64,000 nt of DNA, from contig NZ_SNXZ01000001.1 of assembly GCF_004362825.1 (NCBI RefSeq), positions 558,001-622,000 of the forward strand, written 5' to 3'. The notes below the pieces were generated by a model. It did not search any database and was not told the origin of the DNA. It saw only the letters and a program-made list of their open reading frames with translations. Source of the DNA: Labedaea rhizosphaerae. GTDB lineage: Bacteria > Actinomycetota > Actinomycetes > Mycobacteriales > Pseudonocardiaceae. Below are positions 1 to 9,047 of this stretch, piece after piece (the stretch's first letter is position 1; every line of letters begins with the position of its first letter). The position numbers and the translations under genes are program-made.

Positions 1-364
1 GTGCGATCGTGACCGCGAGCAGGCTGTTGATGCCCAGGCCGGTGGCGATCGCGAACGGGTAGTTCGCGATGAGTCCCATGAGGATGGTCATCACGCCGGC
101 CACGAGCGCGGTGACCGCGGCGACCTGCGAGACCGGCAGGATGCCGCCGAGGACGTCCTTGTGCGCGCCCGGGTCGCTCGGCGCGAAACTGCCGATGATC
201 AGCGGGTTCAGCACCACGATGTAGGCCATGGTCACGAAGGTCACCAGGCCGCCGCGCAGCTCCCTGCCCATGGTGGAGCCGCGTTCGGTGATCTTGAAGA
301 ACCGGTCGACGCCGTTCTTGGGCGCCTCCTCCGGCTCGGTCGTGCGCTCGGTCTCGGTCGACAT
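1..364 (-). CDS. NCS2-family purine permease, N-terminal part (cut by window edge)
   Basis: About 121 residues are visible, starting MSTETERTTEPEEAPKNG, followed by VDRFFKITERGSTMGRELRG and then hydrophobic segments containing VTFVTMAYIVVLNPLI and GVMTILMGLIANYPFAIATG. The FFKITERGST stretch just before the first membrane helix is typical of the AzgA/PbuG branch of nucleobase:cation symporters, which import adenine, guanine or hypoxanthine across the inner membrane. The rest of the gene lies outside the window, so substrate residues cannot be checked. It starts 19 bases from, and divergent to, the DUF2530 gene, so the two share a promoter region. Confidence 0.8.
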   Translation of the reverse strand, partial: MSTETERTTEPEEAPKNGVDRFFKITERGSTMGRELRGGLVTFVTMAYIVVLNPLIIGSFAPSDPGAHKDVLGGILPVSQVAAVTALVAGVMTILMGLIANYPFAIATGLGINSLLAVTIA

Positions 365-383
365 GCGGGTAGCCTCCCTCATC

Positions 384-647
384 GTGGCGCCTGAAGGGAA
401 TCACGAGATCGTCAAATTGCCGCCGCCGCCTCTGCCGCCGCGGCTGGTGAACCTGCCCCTGCTGGTGGTCATCGGCACGGCCGTGTGGTTGGTGGCGTGG
501 GTGTTCCTGCTGGCCACCGGCGGCGACCGCGACTGGCAGTGGATCGCCATGGCCGGCTGGGTGCTCGGGTTCATCGGGATGCCGATCATGTGGTGGCAGC
601 GCTCGGCGTCGCGGCGTGGCTCCCGGGGTGCGCAGCGGGGCCTGTGA
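384..647 (+). CDS. DUF2530 small membrane protein
   Basis: An 87-residue protein with a GTG start. A longer upstream reading exists but would overlap the divergent permease gene, and the family begins near the PPPPLPPRLVNLPLLVV motif. Two hydrophobic helices follow, around LVVIGTAVWLVAWVFLLATG and IAMAGWVLGFIGMPIMWW, and the tail is basic (RSASRRGSRGAQRG). This is the layout of DUF2530 proteins, which are inner-membrane proteins of unknown function found next to DUF3027 in many actinobacteria, as here. It is convergent with the large ATPase gene, with only 3 bases between stops. Confidence 0.8.
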   Translation: MAPEGNHEIVKLPPPPLPPRLVNLPLLVVIGTAVWLVAWVFLLATGGDRDWQWIAMAGWVLGFIGMPIMWWQRSASRRGSRGAQRGL

Positions 648-650
648 CGC

Positions 651-3506
651 TCAGGCCAGGTAGGTGCGCGGGTCCGGATCGGTGATCAGCGCGGTCAGCA
701 GGTGCCGGGCCGGCCAGTCACCGGTGCGCCAGGCGAACCCGGCGGCCAGGGCCTCCGGGGTGTCGGCGACGTGCAGGATGCCGTCGCCGGTCAGCCACCA
801 CGGGACCTCGTGCCGCTCGTCGTCCACGACCACGACCAGCGGGTCGTGCACGATCGGGCCGCCGGGCGGCAGGTCGAGGCCCGCGAGCTCCGCCGCCTCG
901 ACGACGGCGCCGAGCTCGGCCCACGGCACGTAGTCGCCGTCGCTGTCGACCTTGGCCGGCAACTGGTCGCTGGCCAGGGGCAGGTCCACCAGCTCGGCCA
1001 GGGCGGCCGCTGCGGTGAAGTCCTCCACGGCGACCAGCTCGTCCGGTTCGGCCACGGCCACAAGCCAGGGGCCGTCGAGGACCGCACACGCGTCGGCGTC
1101 GGCGACGGTGCCGGCCAGGGTGCGCATGCGGTCCGGGGGCGTGACGTCCTCGGGTGCGACGGGCGCCTCGGCCAGGGCGGACATGGCACGCAGGATCGCG
1201 CCCGGCGCGGGGTGGCGGTCGGGGTCGGCCAGGCGGGCCAGGAGGTCTTCGACGTCGTCCGCATCCACAAGGGACAGTTCGGCGCGAACGCCGACGGCGC
1301 GGGCCAGGCCGGCGTCGAGACCGGCGACCGGGTCGTAGAGGCCCGCGAGGTCGACGGCGTCTGGCAGGCGCCAGTCACGCGGCGGCGCGCCGTCGATGAG
1401 GGCGTAGCGGGCGAGCCACCAGGTCGTGTAGCCGGGCTCGCGCAGGGCTCGCAGGGTGCGTGGATCGCTTGCCAGCAACCGCAGGGCGGCCGGCCAGGCG
1501 TCGTCGGCGACCAGGTCGAGGTCGCGGATGGCGAGCAGGCGCGACGGTGGTTCGTCGTGGGTGTCCCACCACTCCTGCTCGTCGGCCAGCTCGTGGTCGG
1601 GGCCGGTGGGGTGGTCGACTTCGAGCACCGCGAACGTGTCCAGGACGCCGACGGCGGCCAGCGCGTCCGGCGTCCAGTTCGCGGCGAAGTCCGGCGACAG
1701 CTCGGCCAGGGGCGAGTCCGGCGCGAGGACCGCGAGCATCGGCGCGCCGGGCAGGACCAGTTCGTCCGCACGGCTCCAGTCGCCGGTGCGGGCCGGGAGC
1801 GTGAGGGCGCCGAGCCAGGGCAGCTCACCCGCGGTGAGACCGGCATCGGTGACCAGGCGCAGCACGGTGTCCACCAGCGGCCGGACGTCCACTCCGGACT
1901 CGACGTCGACCGCGGACTGGTCGACGGGATCGCGCAGCGCTTCCAGCAACTCGCGCGGGCCGGCCCGGCGAGCGCCCAGCTTCTCCAGCAGCGGGTGCAC
2001 CGCGTCGGGGTGGACCAGGCGGACGCCCTCGACCTCGGCGACCTCGGCGCTCTCGGCGATCAGCGCGCCGCGCGGACCGGGCAGCGTCCGCCCGTCGGCC
2101 ATCGGGACGGGCAGCGCGCCCATCGCTTCGCGGGCGGCGGCGTCGACGTCGGCGACCGGCGCCAAGGCCGCGTAGAGCTCACGCCACCACGACGGCGCGC
2201 GGTCCACGCCGGTGAGGGCGGCGACCAGGTCGGTCATGTCCAGCCGGCGGACACCTAGTGCGGCAAGGGCTTGCGCGTGCGACGGCGCACCGAGGGAACC
2301 GTGCGCGACCCCGGGCAGCACGTCAGCGATCAGCTCGGCCAGCGCGGGCGACGGCGTGTCCACCACGGTCGCCTCGGCCGGGCGCAGGTCGGGGCCCACG
2401 GCGGCGGGCAGCCAAGCCGCCTCGCGCAGGGCGGCCAGCACGCGTTCGCGCAGCAGGTCGTCCACATCGGAGCGGGGGAAGCCGGGCGGCGGCACGAACG
2501 AAGTCCGGTCGAGACCGTCCACCTTGGCGATCAGCGCCGGGTAGGCGGCGGCCGCCGCGGACAGCACCGCGTCGGCGGCCGGGCCGCGCATGACCTGGCG
2601 GCGCGACGGCTCGACCGGCACCGACGCGATCAGCATCGCCGGGATCGACAGGCGTTCCTCGGTCGGCGTCGGCGCGTACAGCACGCCGTCGGTCACGGGT
2701 GAAGCGTCCGGGATGGCCCAGCACACCGACCAGTCCGCGTTCGTCCGCGCCTCGACGCCGAGCGTGGCGACGACGTCGTCCGGCAGCCGGCCGGACGCGC
2801 GGTTCAGCAGCCAACGGCGCCCGCGGATCTCCACTTCGGACTCGCCGCGCGTCACCCGTTCCACGCGGTCGTCCTCGACGGCAATCGAGCCGAGCCACGG
2901 CAGGGCCAGCAGCAAAGCGTCCACATCGGACTTGAGCCGGGCCAGCAAGGCCGGACCGTCGATGGACGGGTGCAGCGGCAGCCGGACCTCGGTGTCGAAC
3001 CCGTCCGGCACCGGGTCCTCGTCGTCCCCGAGCGGCCACGGCAGCCGCAGCACGGCCGGTTCCCGTTCCCCGTCGGGGAAAGCCGCACGCGAGCGCGCGG
3101 CGGAGAACGCGACCCCGCCGGTCCGCGACACGATCCGCGGCTCGTCGGTCACCGCGAGCACGGCCGCGAACCCCACGCCGAACCGCCCGGCCGTGCTCCC
3201 GTCGCGCTTGGCCGAAGCACGCAGCGAGGCGAGCGCGGCGACACCTTCGGCGGTCAGCGGCGCACCGGTGTTGGCGACCCGCAGTTCGCCCGACACCAGC
3301 GTCACCCGTAGCGCGCCCGGGATGCCGGCGAGCAGCGCGGCATCGGCCGCGTTCTGGGCGAGCTCGACCAGGAGCCGGTCCGCGTAACCGCCGAGCCGGA
3401 GGTCCTCCTCGGCGTTGGCGTCCTCACGCAGTCGCGTCGGCGACGACACCCAGGACGCCAGCACGGACTCGCGCAGTGCGGCGGTCCCGAACGGATCGCT
3501 CGTCAC
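651..3506 (-). CDS. Sacsin/HSP90-type ATP-binding protein
   Basis: A 951-residue protein. Near the N-terminus it has GHKL ATPase signatures: an N-box-like ELAQNAADA at about residues 49-57, a loop with LRVANTGAPLT near 75-85, and a glycine box GRFGVGF near 107-113. This is how HSP90 and sacsin N-domains bind ATP. The remaining ~800 residues are acidic and leucine/alanine-rich, with no domain I can name, no transmembrane segment and no signal peptide, so it should be cytosolic. The GTG start was chosen because it forms a GTGA overlap with the stop of the upstream DUF3027 gene; readings further upstream run through that gene. Chaperone-like function is an inference from the ATPase fold only. 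Confidence 0.75.
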   Translation of the reverse strand: MTSDPFGTAALRESVLASWVSSPTRLREDANAEEDLRLGGYADRLLVELAQNAADAALLAGIPGALRVTLVSGELRVANTGAPLTAEGVAALASLRASAKRDGSTAGRFGVGFAAVLAVTDEPRIVSRTGGVAFSAARSRAAFPDGEREPAVLRLPWPLGDDEDPVPDGFDTEVRLPLHPSIDGPALLARLKSDVDALLLALPWLGSIAVEDDRVERVTRGESEVEIRGRRWLLNRASGRLPDDVVATLGVEARTNADWSVCWAIPDASPVTDGVLYAPTPTEERLSIPAMLIASVPVEPSRRQVMRGPAADAVLSAAAAAYPALIAKVDGLDRTSFVPPPGFPRSDVDDLLRERVLAALREAAWLPAAVGPDLRPAEATVVDTPSPALAELIADVLPGVAHGSLGAPSHAQALAALGVRRLDMTDLVAALTGVDRAPSWWRELYAALAPVADVDAAAREAMGALPVPMADGRTLPGPRGALIAESAEVAEVEGVRLVHPDAVHPLLEKLGARRAGPRELLEALRDPVDQSAVDVESGVDVRPLVDTVLRLVTDAGLTAGELPWLGALTLPARTGDWSRADELVLPGAPMLAVLAPDSPLAELSPDFAANWTPDALAAVGVLDTFAVLEVDHPTGPDHELADEQEWWDTHDEPPSRLLAIRDLDLVADDAWPAALRLLASDPRTLRALREPGYTTWWLARYALIDGAPPRDWRLPDAVDLAGLYDPVAGLDAGLARAVGVRAELSLVDADDVEDLLARLADPDRHPAPGAILRAMSALAEAPVAPEDVTPPDRMRTLAGTVADADACAVLDGPWLVAVAEPDELVAVEDFTAAAALAELVDLPLASDQLPAKVDSDGDYVPWAELGAVVEAAELAGLDLPPGGPIVHDPLVVVVDDERHEVPWWLTGDGILHVADTPEALAAGFAWRTGDWPARHLLTALITDPDPRTYLA

Positions 3507-4357
3507 GCGTCCTGTTCCGCGATCGCGACGGATTCGGTGGTGTCGACAGACTCGGCGGTCTGCGCGGTCTCGGCCGATGCGCCCAGCATCTCGGCTGCCG
3601 CCGTCGGCAGGTCGGTCCTGGGTGTCGAGTGCTCGACGTCCAGCTCGGCGTCGTCGTAGATCAGGTCGGCGACCAGCACCGGCGAGACCTGCTCGACCTC
3701 GACCTCCGAGTGCGCGCCGCAGCCGTACTCGGCGTGCACCACGCGACCGTCCGCGGGCGCCAGGTCGTTCCCGCACACGCCGAAGGCCGCGCGCAACGAC
3801 CCGGCGACCGGCACGTAGAACCCGCACGTCCCGCAGTGCGCGGGCGCGCTGCGGGCCATGTCCGAGTGCGGCCCGAACTCCCCGTCCTGCCAGCGGCGCG
3901 CGGCGTCGAGCCGGCCTTCGCGCGACATCACCCGCTCGCGGCCGAGGCCGAGGTCGCGCGCGACCTCCTCGACCGCCGGGTCGTCCGACAGCACGTACGC
4001 GGGCACGAGGCGCGGGTCGTCCGGGGCGGTGGGCATGAGGTCGCCGACACCGAGGTCCCCGGCGCGCACGCGCTCCTGCCACGGCACCCAGGCGGGTGCG
4101 GTCAGCGCGTTCGGCCCGGGCAGCAGCACGACCTCGCTGACGGTGACGTCGTCGGCGACACCGGAGACCGTCACCGCCCACCGCCACCCGCGGTAGCCGG
4201 GCTTGTTCGCCTCGAAGAAATGGGTCAGGGCGGTGTCGTCCTCGGCCTGCGTGCCGACGTGGTCGCCGACGGGCTCGTCGCCCGCCTCGACCTGGGCCGC
4301 GGCCCGCGCGAGGTCCACCGCGGTGGCGAGTGCTTCGTGGCTGGACATGGACGTCAT
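3503..4357 (-). CDS. DUF3027 family protein
   Basis: A 284-residue acidic soluble protein, orthologous in type to the DUF3027 proteins conserved in actinobacteria next to DUF2530 and cspB. Visible landmarks are HFEANKPGYRGWRWAVTV near residue 45, a cysteine cluster AHCGTCGFYVPVAG with a later CGNDLAP and YGCGAHSEV that looks able to bind a metal, and a Thr/Glu-rich tail. The start ATG gives MTSMSSHEALATAVDLA; MSSHEAL nine bases downstream is the alternative. Its stop overlaps the GTG of the ATPase gene by four bases, so the two are translationally coupled. Function unknown. Confidence 0.8.
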   Translation of the reverse strand: MTSMSSHEALATAVDLARAAAQVEAGDEPVGDHVGTQAEDDTALTHFFEANKPGYRGWRWAVTVSGVADDVTVSEVVLLPGPNALTAPAWVPWQERVRAGDLGVGDLMPTAPDDPRLVPAYVLSDDPAVEEVARDLGLGRERVMSREGRLDAARRWQDGEFGPHSDMARSAPAHCGTCGFYVPVAGSLRAAFGVCGNDLAPADGRVVHAEYGCGAHSEVEVEQVSPVLVADLIYDDAELDVEHSTPRTDLPTAAAEMLGASAETAQTAESVDTTESVAIAEQDA

Positions 4358-4395
4358 CACCACCGAATTGTGCCCCACCGTGCGAGGCTTGGCGG

Positions 4396-5172
4396 GTGCG
4401 GGCACGGACCTTCTCGGCCATCGGCTGTGCCTTGCTGCTCACGGGGTGCGTGGCGAGCCCGCAATCCGCGCCGCTGACCGGCGTCGCGGTCCTGCGCGCC
4501 CAGGTGGTCGCCGTGCTCCCGCACCCGCGCGACGCGTTCACCGAAGGCCTCGAACTCGACGGCGGCGAGCTGTACGAGAGCACCGGCGAGGTCGGCCGGT
4601 CCCGGATCACCGTCAGCGACCCGGTGACCGGCGAGGTGCGGCAGCGCGTCGACGTGCCCGCGGTCTTCGGTGAGGGCATCACCGTCCTGCCGACGCGGGT
4701 GTGGCAGCTGACCTGGCAGGACGGCTTCGCCTTCGAACGCGACCGCAAGACCCTGGCCGAACTGCGCCGCGTCCCCTACCAGGGCGAGGGCTGGGGCCTG
4801 TGCCACCAGGACGACGGCACGCTCGTGATGAGCAACGGGACCGACACGCTCACCTTCCGCGACCCGGCGACGTTCGCGGCGAAAGGCACGATCCGGGTGC
4901 ACACCCAAGACCGGTCAGTAGCATTGTTGAACGAACTGGCCTGCACGCCCGGCGCGCTCTACGCGAACGTCTGGAAGACCGACACCATCGTGCGGATCGA
5001 TCCGCGGACCGGAGCGGTCACCGCGTCCATCGACCTGAGCGACCTGCCGGTCGACCGCACCGGCGCGGACGTGCTCAACGGCATCACCCCCGTGCCCGGA
5101 ACCGACGACTTCCTCGTCACGGGCAAGCTCTGGCCCTCGATGTTCCGGGTGAGGTTCACCACGCAGGAGTGA
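4396..5172 (+). CDS. Lipoprotein glutaminyl-peptide cyclotransferase
   Basis: A 258-residue protein whose first 20 residues form a lipoprotein signal peptide ending in the lipobox LLTGC, so it is probably anchored outside the membrane. The body matches the plant/bacterial-type glutaminyl cyclase fold, a five-bladed propeller: HPRDAFTEGLELDGGELYES, then YQGEGWGLCHQDDGTLVMSN, then LNELACTPGALYANVWKTD and DVLNGITPVPGTDDFLVTGK. In the family, Glu in AFTEGL and Asn/Glu in LNELE lie in the active site, and the enzyme converts N-terminal Gln to pyroglutamate. The GTG start is set by the signal peptide. It is divergent from DUF3027. Confidence 0.85.
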   Translation: MRARTFSAIGCALLLTGCVASPQSAPLTGVAVLRAQVVAVLPHPRDAFTEGLELDGGELYESTGEVGRSRITVSDPVTGEVRQRVDVPAVFGEGITVLPTRVWQLTWQDGFAFERDRKTLAELRRVPYQGEGWGLCHQDDGTLVMSNGTDTLTFRDPATFAAKGTIRVHTQDRSVALLNELACTPGALYANVWKTDTIVRIDPRTGAVTASIDLSDLPVDRTGADVLNGITPVPGTDDFLVTGKLWPSMFRVRFTTQE

Positions 5173-5234
5173 TCACCGTCCGGACCACGCCCAATAGGCG
5201 TGTCCGGGCCGGTCCGATACGGCAGGATGGAAGA

Positions 5235-7067
5235 GTGATTCGTTCGGGTTCGGGTGATCAGCCGGACGGCCGCCGCGGCCGGCCCGGCAAGCCCGCGTCC
5301 GGACGCAAGAAGCGCCGCGGCTGGACCGCGTCGCCGCCGCCCGAGCAGCAGCAGCAGCAACAGCAGCGCCGGCAGCCCCCGCCGCCCACCCGCAGGCAGC
5401 CGTCGCCGCCCCCGATGCACTCGATGCCGCCGTACTACTACGACGACCCGGCGCACGAGGACCCCCGGCCGCCGCGCTACGCGGAGCACCCGCCGCCACC
5501 GCGCACCCGGCGCCCGCCGCCACCCGACCCGTACTACGTCGACCAGCGCTACGAGACCTACGGCGACGTCGACCCGGAGAGCTACGGCCCGCCGCCGCGC
5601 ACCGCGCGACCGGCGCAGCAACTCCCGTCGTACCCTCCCCCGCCGTCGGAGGACGCGGAAGCACGCACCCAGTTCGTCGCGGGCCCGGGCGCGCCGCAGC
5701 CGACGCAGATGCCGAAAAAGCTGACCGTGACCCGGGTCGCGGCCATGCGGGGCAAGCAGCTGACCAGCCAGGCCTACGGCGCGTTCCGCAAGGCGGCCAC
5801 CGCCGACGGCGCGGAAAAGTCCGGGCTGACCTCGCTCTACTACGCGACGATGCTCAACTACGCCAGCGACGCGGCGATGGCGGTCGCGCTGGCCAACACC
5901 CTGTTCTTCAGCGCCGCCACCGGCGAGAGCAAGGGCAAGGTGGCGCTGTACCTGCTGATCACCGTGGCGCCGTTCGCGTTCGTCGCACCGATCATCGGGC
6001 CCGCGCTCGACCGCGTGCAGCGCGGCCGCCGCTTCGCGATGTGCGCGACGTCGGCCGGCCAGGCGCTGATGTGCGTGGTCATGGCGGCCAACTTCGACAC
6101 GTGGCTGCTCTACCCGGCCGCGCTGGGCAAGATGGTGCTGTCCAAGTCGTTCACCGTGCTCAAGGCGGCGATCACGCCGAGGGTGCTGCCCCCGGACATA
6201 ACCCTCGCCAAGACCAACGCGCGGCTCACCGTGTTCGGTCTTGGCGCCGGAGCCGCGGCGGGCGTGGTGGCCGCGGGGCTGACCAAGCTCTTCGACTCAC
6301 CCGGCGCGTTGTGGTTCACGGCGGTGATCTGCGTCGTCGGCGCGGTGCAGGGCCTGCGGATCCCGTCCTGGGTCGAGGTGACCGAGGGCGAGGTGCCCGC
6401 GACCTTGAGCGAGCACCCCGACAAACCACGGCGCCAGCCCATGGGCCGGCACATCGTGGTCGCGTTGTGGGGCAACGGAACCGTGCGCATGCTGACCGGG
6501 TTCCTGATGCTGTTCGCGGCCTTCGCGGTCAAGGCCCAGACCGAGGGCGAGCCGTTCCAGCAGCTGTTGCAGCTCGGGCTGATCGGTGGCGCGGCCGGGC
6601 TCGGCAGCTTCGTCGGCAACGCCGTCGGCGCGCGCATCCACGTCGGCAAGCCCGACCAAGTGGTGATCGGCTGCGTCGCCGGAAGTCTGATCGCGACCGT
6701 GATCGCCACGTTGTTGAGCGGCATCGGCACGGCGGCGATCGTCGGGCTGGTCGGCGCGATCGGGAGTGCGCTCGCCAAGATCAGCCTGGACGCCGTGATC
6801 CAGGACCACCTGCCCGAGGAGTCGCGCGCGTCCGCGTTCGGCCGTTCGGAGACGGTGCTGCAGATCGGCTGGGTCTTCGGTGGCGCGGTCGGCGTCCTGC
6901 TGCCTCCCACGTACTGGGTCGGCTTCCTGGTGATCTCGGTGCTGCTGGCGATCGGCCTGCTGCAGACGTACGTGTCCACCCGTGGTGGCACGCTCATCCG
7001 CGGCTTCGGCGGCGACCGGCCGGTCAACCCGAACGCCACCGGGACCTTCCGAGTGCCGAAGGCCTAG
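5235..7067 (+). CDS. MFS-fold transporter with proline/glutamine-rich N-terminal tail
   Basis: A 610-residue protein. Residues 1 to about 170 are a hydrophilic basic and proline-rich tail with a run of seven glutamines (codons mostly CAG) and repeated PPP and YY motifs. From about residue 185 there are 10-12 hydrophobic helices, including [20 protein letters not shown] followed by the loop [15 protein letters not shown], a degenerate MFS loop 2-3 signature. Substrate cannot be told; the closest known context is the unassigned MFS protein beside cspB in mycobacteria. The GTG start follows AGGATGGAAGA. The stop codon shares bases with that of the convergent cold-shock gene. Confidence 0.75.
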   Translation: MIRSGSGDQPDGRRGRPGKPASGRKKRRGWTASPPPEQQQQQQQRRQPPPPTRRQPSPPPMHSMPPYYYDDPAHEDPRPPRYAEHPPPPRTRRPPPPDPYYVDQRYETYGDVDPESYGPPPRTARPAQQLPSYPPPPSEDAEARTQFVAGPGAPQPTQMPKKLTVTRVAAMRGKQLTSQAYGAFRKAATADGAEKSGLTSLYYATMLNYASDAAMAVALANTLFFSAATGESKGKVALYLLITVAPFAFVAPIIGPALDRVQRGRRFAMCATSAGQALMCVVMAANFDTWLLYPAALGKMVLSKSFTVLKAAITPRVLPPDITLAKTNARLTVFGLGAGAAAGVVAAGLTKLFDSPGALWFTAVICVVGAVQGLRIPSWVEVTEGEVPATLSEHPDKPRRQPMGRHIVVALWGNGTVRMLTGFLMLFAAFAVKAQTEGEPFQQLLQLGLIGGAAGLGSFVGNAVGARIHVGKPDQVVIGCVAGSLIATVIATLLSGIGTAAIVGLVGAIGSALAKISLDAVIQDHLPEESRASAFGRSETVLQIGWVFGGAVGVLLPPTYWVGFLVISVLLAIGLLQTYVSTRGGTLIRGFGGDRPVNPNATGTFRVPKA

Positions 7068-7450
7068 GGGTCGAGCTCCCGCGCCACGGCGCGCACGACT
7101 TCGGCGATCCGCTTGGTCTGCTTGCGATCCGGGTAACGGCCGCGCCGCAGATCCGGCTGCACCACCGACTCGAGCACCTTGATCATGTCCTCGATCAGGC
7201 CGTGCAACTCCTCGGCGGGGCGCCTGCGCGCCTCGGCGACCGAGGGCGGCGGGTCGAGCAACCGCACGGACAGCGCCTGCGGGCCCCGACGGCCGTCGGC
7301 GACCCCGAACTCGATCCGCTGGCCGGCCTTCAACCCCTCGACGCCAGCGGGCAACGCCGAGGACCGCACGTACACGTCCTCGCCGCCGTCCTGCGTGACG
7401 AACCCGAATCCCTTTGCCGAGTCGTACCACTTGACCCTGCCGGTCGGCAC
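7064..7450 (-). CDS. Cold-shock-domain protein with C-terminal helical extension
   Basis: A 128-residue protein. Residues 1-66 form a cold-shock domain with RNP-1 KGFGFV and RNP-2-like [10 protein letters not shown], which bind single-stranded RNA or DNA. Residues 67-128 are a charged, probably helical extension ([20 protein letters not shown]) seen in the longer actinobacterial Csp paralogues. The GTG giving [10 protein letters not shown] was chosen because the family begins there; a reading 43 residues longer exists but is not conserved-looking. It probably acts as a nucleic-acid chaperone in the cytosol. Confidence 0.88.
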   Translation of the reverse strand: MPTGRVKWYDSAKGFGFVTQDGGEDVYVRSSALPAGVEGLKAGQRIEFGVADGRRGPQALSVRLLDPPPSVAEARRRPAEELHGLIEDMIKVLESVVQPDLRRGRYPDRKQTKRIAEVVRAVARELDP

Positions 7451-7571
7451 CGCTCTCACCGTTCCCTCATCGACTTGCCTGTCGCGCCTATGGCACGACG
7501 AACGCGCCCCGGGCGTACCCAGGACGCGCTCCAGTAAGCCTAGCCAAGTCGAGACCCGACGGACACCCGCA

Positions 7572-8180
7572 TTAACCACGGTGCGCGTGCAACCAGGCCG
7601 GGAATTCGGTCAGGTCGCGCAACACGACATCCACTCCTGCCTCGCGCAACCCGGCCTCGTCGCACGGTCCGGTGGTGACGCCGACCGACGTCGCCCCCGC
7701 CGCCTTCGCGCCCATGACATCGCTCACATGGTCACCCACGTAAACGCTTGCGTGGTGGCTGCGCAGCGCCTCGCCCTTGCCCGGCCCCCACAGCGTCCCG
7801 ACCACCGCGTCGACTTCCCAGCCGAGTTCGGCGATGTGCAGTTCGGCGTTGCGCTGGTACTTCCCCGTGATCACCACGACCCGTCCGCCCAGGGCGCGCA
7901 CCGCGTCGATGGCGGCGCCCGCACCCGGCAACGCCACCGTGCGCGGGATGACGACCTCGGGGTAGTCGGCGCGAAAACGGGTGGTCAGGTCGGCTATGTG
8001 CTCCTCGGGCACACCGAAGTCGCGGAACACGACGTCGAGCGGCGGCCCGAGGTTCGCGGCGAAACGCGCGCCGTCCAAGGCGAAACCGGTCTGCGCGGCG
8101 AGCGTGTCGATCGCCATCGCCATGCCCGGCCGGGGGTCGATCAAGGTCATGTCCAGGTCGAAACCCACGGTGAACGGCAC
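7572..8180 (-). CDS. HAD-superfamily phosphatase (phosphoglycolate-phosphatase-like)
   Basis: A 202-residue enzyme with HAD motif [14 protein letters not shown] (nucleophile and acid/base Asp at residues 8 and 10), motif II VVITGK around residue 105, the Lys of GPGKGEAL, and motif [16 protein letters not shown] cap region lies between motifs I and II. These residues support phosphate hydrolysis from a small substrate; which one cannot be read. Nine bases separate it from the glyoxalase-like gene upstream on the same strand, so the two probably share a transcript. Confidence 0.85.
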   Translation of the reverse strand: MPFTVGFDLDMTLIDPRPGMAMAIDTLAAQTGFALDGARFAANLGPPLDVVFRDFGVPEEHIADLTTRFRADYPEVVIPRTVALPGAGAAIDAVRALGGRVVVITGKYQRNAELHIAELGWEVDAVVGTLWGPGKGEALRSHHASVYVGDHVSDVMGAKAAGATSVGVTTGPCDEAGLREAGVDVVLRDLTEFPAWLHAHRG

Positions 8181-8189
8181 ACACCCAAG

Positions 8190-8567
8190 TTACGTGTTCT
8201 GGTGCACGCAGAGGATGTTGCCTTCGGTGTCGGTGAACCAGGCGGCCTTCTCGTCGCCGAACTCGGCGATGTGGTCGACGGTCTTGAGGTCGGGCAGGTC
8301 GTAGTCGGCGAACGTGACGCCGCGACCGGTGAGCTCGCCGACCTCCCGTTCGACGTCCTTGACGAGGAAGGTCAGCGCGGTCTGTGCGCTCTGGGCCCCA
8401 GGTTCGGCCTGGCGCAGGCCGATCGAGCCCGCACCCGCTTCGAAGATGCGGGTGCCGTCCCCGGCGACGGCGATCTCGCGCAGGCCGAGGCGGTCGGCGT
8501 AGAACCGCCGCGCCCGCTCGACGTCGGTGACGGGGAGCATCGTGGTGATCTTGGCGTCGGTGAGCAT
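8190..8567 (-). CDS. Glyoxalase/VOC-fold protein
   Basis: A 125-residue protein with the paired beta-alpha-beta-beta-beta layout of vicinal-oxygen-chelate proteins: VTDVERARRFYADRLGLREI at the start of module 1, FLVKDVEREVGEL in the middle, and AAWFTDTEGNILCVHQ at the end. The closing D-x-EGNILCVHQ places Glu where VOC enzymes bind metal. Reaction unknown; bleomycin-resistance and lyase relatives share the fold. ATG at MLTDAK is preferred; another ATG lies six codons upstream. Confidence 0.82.
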   Translation of the reverse strand: MLTDAKITTMLPVTDVERARRFYADRLGLREIAVAGDGTRIFEAGAGSIGLRQAEPGAQSAQTALTFLVKDVEREVGELTGRGVTFADYDLPDLKTVDHIAEFGDEKAAWFTDTEGNILCVHQNT

Positions 8568-8607
8568 GGACCAACGTTGCGCCATCCGGGTGAATGGGGC
8601 AACGGGG

Positions 8608-8973
8608 CTAAAGCCCCTTCGAGTGCGAGTGCGCAGGGGCGTCGCCGGGGATGTCGCGGTCGACGTGGTCGGCGTGGAACAACGCTTGGTCCAACAGGCC
8701 GCGCACGTGGTCGTTGGCCGCGGAGTAGTAGACGAACGTGCCCTCCCGCCGGCCGGTGACCAGGCCGGCCAGGCGCAACTTGGCCAGGTGCTGGCTGACC
8801 GCGGTCGGGGTGACGCCGGCGAGGTCGGCCAGGCACGCGACCGAGGACTCGCCCTGCAACAGCGCCCACAGCACCTTGATCCGCGTCGGGTCGGCCAGCA
8901 TCCGGAACGACTCGGCCGCGAGGTGGACCTGTTCCTCGGCGGGCATGTCGAAGTCCGGGAGGTCGCTGTGCAT
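8608..8973 (-). CDS. ArsR/SmtB-family metal-responsive repressor
   Basis: A 121-residue winged-helix protein: AAESFRMLADPTRIKVLWAL, then the recognition helix region LAGVTPTAVSQHLAKLRLAG and wing RREGTFVYYSA. The last helix reads DQALFHADHVDRD and the tail has AHSHSKG, so several His and Asp residues are available for an alpha-5 type metal site as in SmtB, CzrA or NmtR. No CxC metal motif is present in the recognition helix. It is divergent from a cation-efflux gene with a palindromic operator between, so it most likely derepresses that exporter when Zn, Ni, Co or Cd is in excess. Confidence 0.88.
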   Translation of the reverse strand: MHSDLPDFDMPAEEQVHLAAESFRMLADPTRIKVLWALLQGESSVACLADLAGVTPTAVSQHLAKLRLAGLVTGRREGTFVYYSAANDHVRGLLDQALFHADHVDRDIPGDAPAHSHSKGL

Positions 8974-8984
8974 GCCGGCCAGCT

Positions 8985-9017
8985 TACCTGCATACCTGCT
9001 TGTATGCGCAGGTATGC
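8985..9017. promoter_or_regulatory. Palindromic operator between arsR-type and CDF genes
   Basis: GCATACCTGC at 8990-8999 is repeated as its exact reverse complement GCAGGTATGC at 9008-9017. Nested inside, GCATAC (8990-8995) pairs with GTATGC (9002-9007), and TACCTGC is also repeated directly at 8985 and 8993. It lies 12 bases from the repressor start and 31 bases from the exporter start, over the likely promoters of both. By family precedent this is where the ArsR dimer binds. Confidence 0.75.
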
Positions 9018-9047
9018 TGCTAGGGGTGTATCGCGGAGGGCGTCGTC

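Noticed and set aside
651-4748. Single 1365-residue protein from the long minus-strand frame
   Set aside because: The upstream 400 codons are Arg/Ala-rich antisense-type sequence overlapping DUF3027 in another frame; the GTG at 3506 with GTGA coupling is the sensible start.
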